A stretch of 64,000 nt of DNA from Phytobacter diazotrophicus (lineage in GTDB: Bacteria > Pseudomonadota > Gammaproteobacteria > Enterobacterales > Enterobacteriaceae), in the NCBI GenBank assembly GCA_004346725.1, contig SMDE01000006.1, forward strand, positions 124,001-188,000. The letters are read 5' to 3'. Position 1 is the stretch's first letter. Each line of letters begins with the position of its first letter. Below, piece by piece: positions 7,568-13,900 of this stretch. Under the pieces are notes generated by a model. That model saw nothing but the letters and a program-made list of their open reading frames with translations. It did not search any database and was not told the DNA's origin. The translations under genes and the position numbers were made by a program.

Positions 7568-8105
7568 TATTAGTTAGAGAAAAAACGGACATCAACCAAA
7601 GAGCGAAAGCGAATTAACTGCCTGAAAGCAGGAGCGGCGAAGCAAGCGAACTGTTTCGGGTAGTTAGTGAGAGTGCTCACGCAGTGAGTACTTGATAGCT
7701 ATCTTATTGTTATAATTATATAAATGATTAAACAGTACCCGCAAGCGAGTACTGTTCGCTGGATTAGGTTCTACTGCTCGTTCCCTTCGGTCACTTGCAG
7801 AGCGAACCAAATCGCGTTTTTTTGCTCTTTTCGGAAGTACATACTGACTGTTATTTAATTACTTATTTTACAAATAATCCCTTTGTGTACTTAGTGCGTA
7901 TCTGCTGTTTTAGTTACTTGAAAAGCCCTGTCAGTACTGACCAGAGCGGAGCGAACCCCGATCCAGTCATTTCCTTTCTATGACGGTGTTTCGGACAAAA
8001 CGCACAGGAAGCCCTTGAGGGGGAGGTAGTTCATAAGGCATCGGAGCAGTAAAAAAACACCTCAGAAATGCACTGAGAACGTTTAAAGGGCTTCATAAAC
8101 ACATA
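7568..8105. other. Gene-free region with dyads, possible origin
   Basis: Between the convergent helicase-like and repressor genes. It contains hairpins CCTG-AAAG-CAGG (7621-7632) and GTGAG-AGTG-CTCAC (7667-7680), then an AT-rich block (about 7690-7730), then a dyad AACAGTAC (7731-7738) with GTACTGTT (7749-7756). Six GTAC sites occur between 7680 and 7960. The arrangement resembles a small replication origin, but no DnaA box or regular iterons were identified by eye. Confidence 0.4.
7985..8094. other. Interleaved inverted repeats, possible pseudoknot
   Basis: GGTGTTT (7985-7991) can pair with AAACACC (8055-8061), and GAAGCCCTT (8008-8016) with AAGGGCTTC (8086-8094). The pairs interleave, which is the topology of a pseudoknot rather than nested hairpins. 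A further small hairpin CTCAG/CTGAG lies at 8062-8078. It lies just beyond the 3' end of the repressor gene. Confidence 0.35.
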
Positions 8106-8720
8106 CTACAGATGATTCAGTACTATCAGTACTTCACCCAGCATATCAAAGGAGAATAGTGAATCCTGATTGACGATCATCGCACTGTATTTGGGGTTAT
8201 CACTGCTTAAATTGTATCCATCTGGCACTATCTGAACTCGCTTGTACAAGTAGTTTCCTTCCTTGTGGAGTACTACCACTTTACCGTCTTTTAATTGCTT
8301 ATGTTGCTGATCAACAAGTAAAATACTGCCAACTAAGAATGTTGGTTCCATTACATCTGTACTGACCCGTAATGCAGCAAGAGTTCCTGCCTTTTCCTGT
8401 AAATCGGGGAAAACACCTGAATCCAGTAAAAGGAAATCATTAGAATCAATAAAAGGAATTTTCAACAGTTCTTCGGCTTGGTCTGTGTTTGCCGATTTTG
8501 AAAACTCTTTTCCAGTAGCCAGCCATTCAACCGACACGCCACCAGCTTTAGCCAGAAGCACAAGATTCTCAAGCGTAGGGCTTGATACAGCTTGTAGATA
8601 GTTGTGGACAGTACTGTAGCCAATGCCTGCTTTTTTGGCGAAATCTCGCCCTGAACCAGAAGGTACTATTGATTTAAGTCTTTCGCTGAACTGCTCAACG
8701 CTCTCTTTTTTGCCTGCCAT
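8106..8720 (-). CDS. CI-like repressor with degenerate S24 peptidase domain
   Basis: 204 residues. The N-terminal helix-turn-helix (RDFAKKAGIGYSTVHNYLQ) is followed by a LexA/CI-type C-terminal domain. The usual G-D-S-M-E-P nucleophile motif reads S-T-D-V-M-E-P, so the catalytic Ser is replaced by Val; the general-base Lys region (YLYKRV) is kept. The C-terminal fold is therefore probably kept for dimerisation while RecA-stimulated autocleavage is unlikely. It is divergent from the Ner-like gene with a dyad between them, the layout of a lysogeny switch. It probably represses the element's rightward operon. Confidence 0.88.
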   Translation of the reverse strand: MAGKKESVEQFSERLKSIVPSGSGRDFAKKAGIGYSTVHNYLQAVSSPTLENLVLLAKAGGVSVEWLATGKEFSKSANTDQAEELLKIPFIDSNDFLLLDSGVFPDLQEKAGTLAALRVSTDVMEPTFLVGSILLVDQQHKQLKDGKVVVLHKEGNYLYKRVQIVPDGYNLSSDNPKYSAMIVNQDSLFSFDMLGEVLIVLNHL

Positions 8721-8740
8721 TCACAGTCACCACATTAACA

Positions 8741-8753
8741 GGAACTTTGTTCC
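8741..8753. promoter_or_regulatory. Dyad operator candidate in the repressor-ner intergenic region
   Basis: GGAACTTTGTTCC is a perfect 5-bp inverted repeat with a 3-bp spacer, 21 bp upstream of the repressor start, with a related GAATTCC at about 8769. A rightward TTGACG -35-like element lies at 8764-8769. It is a candidate binding site for the CI-like or Ner-like protein. Confidence 0.45.
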
Positions 8754-8821
8754 TTATTTTTATTTGACGAATTCCTTTTAATGATCAATCATGTTCTTAA
8801 TCTTAGTAATGAGTGGTCATT

Positions 8822-9094
8822 ATGAGTATTCACAATCAATCAGGATCGCAGATAAAGGATCAGAATTCCAGTACTGAGAACTGGCATAGGGCCGATATCT
8901 TAGCAGCTATCAAGAAGCGAGGAGGAACGTTGGCACAGTTATCCAGAGATAGCGGTTTACATGAAAGAACACTTTATAACGTACTTGAGCGACATTGGCC
9001 GAAAGGTGAGCGAATTATTGCCGATTTTATCGGTGTACCCGTTAGTACGATCTGGCCTGAACGCTATGAGAAACTTAACGTAAATGAAATCTGA
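8822..9094 (+). CDS. Ner-like (SfsB/Nlp family) DNA-binding regulator
   Basis: About 90 residues. The sequence NWHRADILAAIKKRGGTLAQ, then LSRDSGLHERTLYNVLERHWPKGERIIAD and the closing IWPERY, follows the Ner/SfsB pattern seen in phage Mu Ner. The family binds DNA as a Cro-like antagonist of the lysogenic repressor. It is divergent from the CI-like gene and heads the rightward cluster 8822-10043. GTG 8813 is an alternative start; ATG 8822 was preferred. Confidence 0.85.
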   Translation: MSIHNQSGSQIKDQNSSTENWHRADILAAIKKRGGTLAQLSRDSGLHERTLYNVLERHWPKGERIIADFIGVPVSTIWPERYEKLNVNEI

Positions 9095-9103
9095 GGAAAA
9101 TGT

Positions 9104-9664
9104 ATGCCTGGATTGATCGTTTTCATTATCTGCATAGCAATTTCGGTACTTTGTTATAAGAAAGTTTCAAACCGTTCCAGAAATAAAGGTCGGGGAAAAT
9201 TCCTTACTTTAACACTTTCCTTGATGATGAGTTTTATTGTTTTCATAGTGTCTATTGGAATTGGTGCAGGGATTGTTTCACAAGAAAAGAGTACTGATGC
9301 AAAGGCTTCAACAGCTGACAGTACGGAAAAGACAAAGTCCAATGTTTATAAATGTGATAAGTTTGATGCGATAACACAAACTCGACAGGGAACAAAATAC
9401 GATTCAGGTTATTATTCCGATAAAGGGATTTCAATTTACTATACTATTTCAGACAATGAATTAATCAGCAGAATGCCAATTCCTGGCGAAGAAGATAGTA
9501 TATATACAGCTGAATTTAACAATTTTGCAGCAGATGGGTCAAAGAAGTACGGAAATTCGTCAAGCAATTATTTTGTATCTGTACTTAATGACGGTACTAT
9601 AAAAGTAATTGATGTTGAATTTAACCATAATGCAACGATTACACAAATTTGTTCTAAACAATGA
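9104..9664 (+). CDS. Hypothetical inner-membrane-anchored protein
   Basis: 186 residues, unknown family. Two hydrophobic segments near the N-terminus (residues about 3-17, LIVFIICIAISVLC, and about 34-57, LTLSLMMSFIVFIVSIGIGA) are joined by a basic loop (KKVSNRSRNKGRGK), which predicts a hairpin with the C-terminal domain outside the membrane. A Ser/Thr/Lys linker precedes a beta-rich domain with two Cys. It starts 9 bp after the Ner-like gene, so it is in the same operon. Possible superinfection exclusion or lysogenic-conversion product by position only. Confidence 0.75.
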   Translation: MPGLIVFIICIAISVLCYKKVSNRSRNKGRGKFLTLTLSLMMSFIVFIVSIGIGAGIVSQEKSTDAKASTADSTEKTKSNVYKCDKFDAITQTRQGTKYDSGYYSDKGISIYYTISDNELISRMPIPGEEDSIYTAEFNNFAADGSKKYGNSSSNYFVSVLNDGTIKVIDVEFNHNATITQICSKQ

Positions 9665-9686
9665 TTATATTCAAGGGAAAGAACAG

Positions 9687-10043
9687 ATGAAAAGAGCATT
9701 ATCAGTACTATTGGCGATAGCTCCATTAACCACAATCGCGGCTACTATTCCTGACGGGAAAACAGAAAAGCCGTTCGTAATTGATGGTGAAGTTATTTGT
9801 CTGAAAGAAATCCAGAAGCAAATCACCCCCTATCTCAGGTCATTTGAAGAAGAAAGCGGTGTTAAGTACAAATACGTTGTTAAATCTGGTTTATCGTACA
9901 AGGACACTGTAGGGCTACGGTTACAGATCAACCGTGTGGATTCGGGGTTGGATGTGCATGTAGCCGATCTTGATTACTACTGGCTACAGGAGCGGGGCAG
10001 TATGTGCCAGCCAGCGTATATGGTACTTGATCGTTCTCAATGA
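9687..10043 (+). CDS. Hypothetical secreted protein
   Basis: 118 residues. The N-terminus MKRALSVLLAIAPLTTIAA is a typical signal peptide with cleavage after Ala. The mature part has two Cys (VICLKE, GSMCQP) that could form a disulfide. The family is unknown. I placed the start at 9687, where an AAGGGAAAG ribosome site precedes it; longer reading frames lack the signal. It is the third gene of the rightward operon and ends just before a terminator. Confidence 0.75.
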   Translation: MKRALSVLLAIAPLTTIAATIPDGKTEKPFVIDGEVICLKEIQKQITPYLRSFEEESGVKYKYVVKSGLSYKDTVGLRLQINRVDSGLDVHVADLDYYWLQERGSMCQPAYMVLDRSQ

Positions 10044-10057
10044 GCACGGTGCTAAAC

Positions 10058-10082
10058 AAGGTCGCGAAAGCGGCCTTTTTTT
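10058..10082 (+). terminator. Terminator after the rightward operon
   Basis: Stem AAGGTCGC (10058-10065) with GCGGCCTT (10070-10077), GAAA loop, followed by a run of T. Confidence 0.85.
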
Positions 10083-10289
10083 GGTTGTTGCAAAAATCTC
10101 GATTTGGTTAATGTTACTGGGCTTAAACATGTTAAATAATCAAACCCTAGTTCAATCATTACAGAACTAGAAAGTTTAAGGTATTACATAAACATATTAA
10201 AAGTGAAGTGTTTTTTATCCACGTTAGTTTGTAGCTGAACTGCTTGGTGAAATTAAACATCAGCATATTAAAAATCAGGATCACTATAG

Positions 10290-10594
10290 ATGATTACTCA
10301 ATATGTTGCACAACCTGTAATGAGCACAGATCAGAAACGGTTAGGAGTGGAAGTACTGACCAGATTTCAGAAGGATGGGCTAAACTTGCTCAGGTCAACA
10401 TCTGCTGAAATAATGCAGAGCAGGACTATCCACGAAAGACTGGTCTATCTTATTGATATAGGATATTTTATTATTGATGAAGGAAGGTTTTTATTGATAA
10501 TAAACTCTTTTGCTCTATCAATATCGATTCCAGTACCGTATTGCTCTTGAAACAAGATACGCACTTTAAGACTTTATTTAAATTAATGCCATAG
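10290..10594 (+). pseudogene. Decayed EAL-domain fragment, frameshifted
   Basis: The frame starting at 10290 encodes QYVAQPVMSTDQKRLGVEVL and TRF, which matches the start of EAL-like domains (Q-P-V ... G-V-E-x-L-x-R), nearest in my memory to YdiV-type degenerate EAL proteins. It stops after 86 codons. From about 10505-10520 the similarity continues in the -1 frame (CSINIDSSTVLLLKQDTHF), ending at a stop at 10592-10594. EAL domains run about 240 residues, so this is a short frameshifted remnant. A TTTT run near 10508-10511 is a plausible slip point. Confidence 0.5.
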
Positions 10595-10982
10595 GTTAAG
10601 GTCTTAATTCTAAGTTAACGCAAAAATAGCAAAGGGAATACATCCGGAATTGAAATCGCTCTCACAAAGTAATAATGCTCCCCACCAACTATATTAGCGT
10701 CGGGGATATAGATTTTAAATTGTTGTAATTATTATTTTTGAAGTGATTAAGATTGATGTAATCTTGTTTATTTTTTAAAGATACAGCCTCTCAAAGCTAC
10801 TAAAGGATGCAATGAAATATTTCGCTTTGATTATCGTATCAGGTGTGAATGATATTGAGTTATTTTAGTACTTAAGAGATTTGGAGCATGCAAGGATAGT
10901 TGTTCGAGTCGTACTACTTATACAATATGTTTGACTATCTAGAGTTATATTATAAAGTATGAATATAAATATATAAAGAGAT
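10595..10982. other. Gene-free leader upstream of the primase-RT gene
   Basis: 388 bp with no credible reading frame. Several defence reverse transcriptase families carry a structured non-coding RNA immediately upstream, so this is the place to look for one. Visible elements are a stretch near 10700 (CTCCCCACCAAC ... GTCGGGGATA) that could pair in part, and a TTGACT -35-like element at 10931 near AT-rich -10-like text. No clear stem with terminator was found. Confidence 0.35.
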
Positions 10983-13900
10983 ATGAATCAAATGGACGAA
11001 AAAACACAATTATCATTAAAGATCAATAAGTTATTTTCCTCAGATCAAGATTTCCATGCTGAGCAGCAGAGCGATGGAAGATACTTAAAGAAATCAGGAA
11101 AAGTAGTACCAAGTAGGATCAAGCAGATGCTTGATAACGATGGTTCAATAGCTGTCTATCAAAGAAATATAAATGATAACATAAAATGGATTTGTTATGA
11201 CTTTGATATAATAAAATCGCAGTTAGAGGAAAATAGCAGGGAAATAGCTACACAAGAACTTATGTCTACCGTTGAAAAGTTCTGTCTTTTCTTGGATAAA
11301 AAGGAGATAAAATACCTCCTAGAATACTCGGGGAATAGAGGTATTCATATTTGGATAACATTTCAAAATGAGATTCCGTTTAAAACTGGTTTTGATATAA
11401 CAACGCTCATACTTGAACATGCAGAACTTAACTATGATTCAGATTATATTGCTATAGATTTATTCCCTCATTCAAATAAGATTACTAATAGCGTTGGGTC
11501 ATGTGTAAAACTACCCTTATCCAAACATAAAAAATCAAACGGCTACTCATTTTTCTTAGCGAATAAAAGTGAATTAAAGAATATTACCAGAGTTACATTT
11601 TTAAGTTCAGATGTTATAGAAAAACAGCAGTTTATTTTAGATAACCATACATCAATGACTTTGGATCAAATAGAAAAAACATTTAATGTTTTTTTATCAC
11701 ACAATGATACTTCTTATTATGAAGCAAGAATTAAAGAAGTGGTGGTTGCTGACTTTAACTTAGATTCATTATTATCCCACTGGGAAAGTGAACCTCCATT
11801 AAAAAAACTGGGCGTAAGTATACAAGATGGAAATCTTAATAATGAAGAAAGAAAACTTTTGGTTGGCATTTTAATTAATGCTGTAAGTCATAATCATAAA
11901 AAAATTGGAGAGTACATATTAACAGAAATTTTTAAAAGACAAAAAAATTATAACTCAGACATTACTCAGAAAGCAATTAACTCACTCTCATCTTATTATT
12001 TTCCAAGTAAGGAGCAAGTTGAAAATATTCTTAAGGAAAGATTCAGTCGTGATATCAATACTATTGAATTATTAGATTCAATATTTATTAATGTTATTAG
12101 TTTTGACCAGGGTTTTTTTGATTTCTGCATAACTGATATTGAAATATCAAGAAATGCTGAAATGAGATATTTGATTCAAAACGATGAGGCTCAATCTAGA
12201 AAGGTATTTAATGAATTAGGTAGTATTAAATCAGTCGAATACTTACATCATGTCCATGATTTCATAGATAATTTTTCTCAAGCAGAGGTGAAATATTATA
12301 TACACGACCGACATGAAGACGATAAAATTCGCAACTTAATCAGCTTGGAGTGCTTAGAAAGAATAACAACGAGCACGATACTTAAGCAGATACATCATTT
12401 CTTTAATTTGCCAAATAGTAGTTCAACGCATGGATATAAGGTTAGAAAGGGGTTTAAAGATGGTTATATTTTCGAGCCATGGCTTTACTTATGGATGAAA
12501 TTCTTATCTAATATTTCAAGTGCATTAGTTAATGAAGAATATAGTGACTATTATATAATCAAAACGGATGTGACTTCTTTTTATAGTCAAATTGATCATG
12601 ACAAATTGAAAAGGATTTTATTAGAAAGCTCTCCAATAACAAGTATAAGAGAAAAACTTTTAGGATTAGATGAAAAATCTATATCCAATTACAAAAGACT
12701 AATTTCCATTTGCTTAGAAATCGCAAAAAAAACTGTAGGGGCTGATAAAGGACTTCCTCAAGGTCCGGCATATGCAAGATTTTTCGCAGAATTATATCTT
12801 AGTGATATTGATCAAAAATTTGAGAATTTATTAAATGATGAATCAATTGTTCTTTATCAAAGGTATGTTGATGACATTTTTATTGTATGCAGAAGCGAGG
12901 ATGAGGCAAAGTTCTATCTCGAATATCTAACACAAGAACTTAGCCACCTCGGCCTTACCCTTAAACATTCCAAAACAATCGTCAAAAAAGTTAAAGAATT
13001 TACGCCAGAATACGATAAATATCGATCTCAATCTAAATATTCAGTTGATAGAATTTCAACAAAATATTTAACAGCAACAGATGAAGAAAAAAGCTATGCC
13101 ATTGATGAGTTTATTAAGCTAATTCTTTCGGATACAAAGCAGGATGATTATTCTTTTATATTTTCACATTTAAGAGGTGTTCAGGAAGTTGAACCCTTTA
13201 AAAACAATGAAATTCCCAACATTCTTGAAAGTGGTGTAGGTCGAGGTAGTTTATTTAGGAATTTATTTATCCATATCCTAGAAAATGAAAATGTGTGGTA
13301 TTTCTTAAAAAATGTAGACAAATTTAACTCTCTTCAATCAGAAGTATTGACATCAACAATTATTAATATAATCGAAGAGGGGAAAAGTAATCACGATAAA
13401 TTTAAGGAACTCATGCAGGCTATTATTAGAAAGCTTACGATTACAAAAATGGTAGAAGAACATTTATTTCTTATGAATTTGTTAATGGGGTTAGATGTTG
13501 ATTATAAACAAATAAATGCCAATTCTATTATCGATTTAATTAGTTCATTCCCTAAACAACTAAAAATAGAAACAACTGAAAACTTACTAGATTATATTAA
13601 CACCGAACTTAATAGCATGGATGATAAATATAAATTCATTAATGTAATGTATGCAATCACCCATGCAAATCAAATAAACAAAACAGAAATAACAAAACTT
13701 GCCTCAGTATTTTATTCATTCGTATCTTTACATATGAATAGATGTGAATTCGATAAAAAGGATGAAGATATAACTGAATCACTGACTTTTACTATAAAAT
13801 TCCATTACCTAGTTTCTTTGTTTTCGTTATCAATGACCAATAATTCTCATGAGTTACTTATTCGTATGTGGAAATATTGTGCATGCCTTTTCAATAATTT

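Noticed and set aside
7795-7983. 62-codon frame in the gene-free region after the helicase-like gene
   Set aside because: No ribosome site, no recognisable features, and overlap with dyads that look structural.
8720-8822. LexA (SOS) box in the repressor-ner region
   Set aside because: No CTGT-N8-ACAG was found; the dyad present is GGAAC-TTT-GTTCC.
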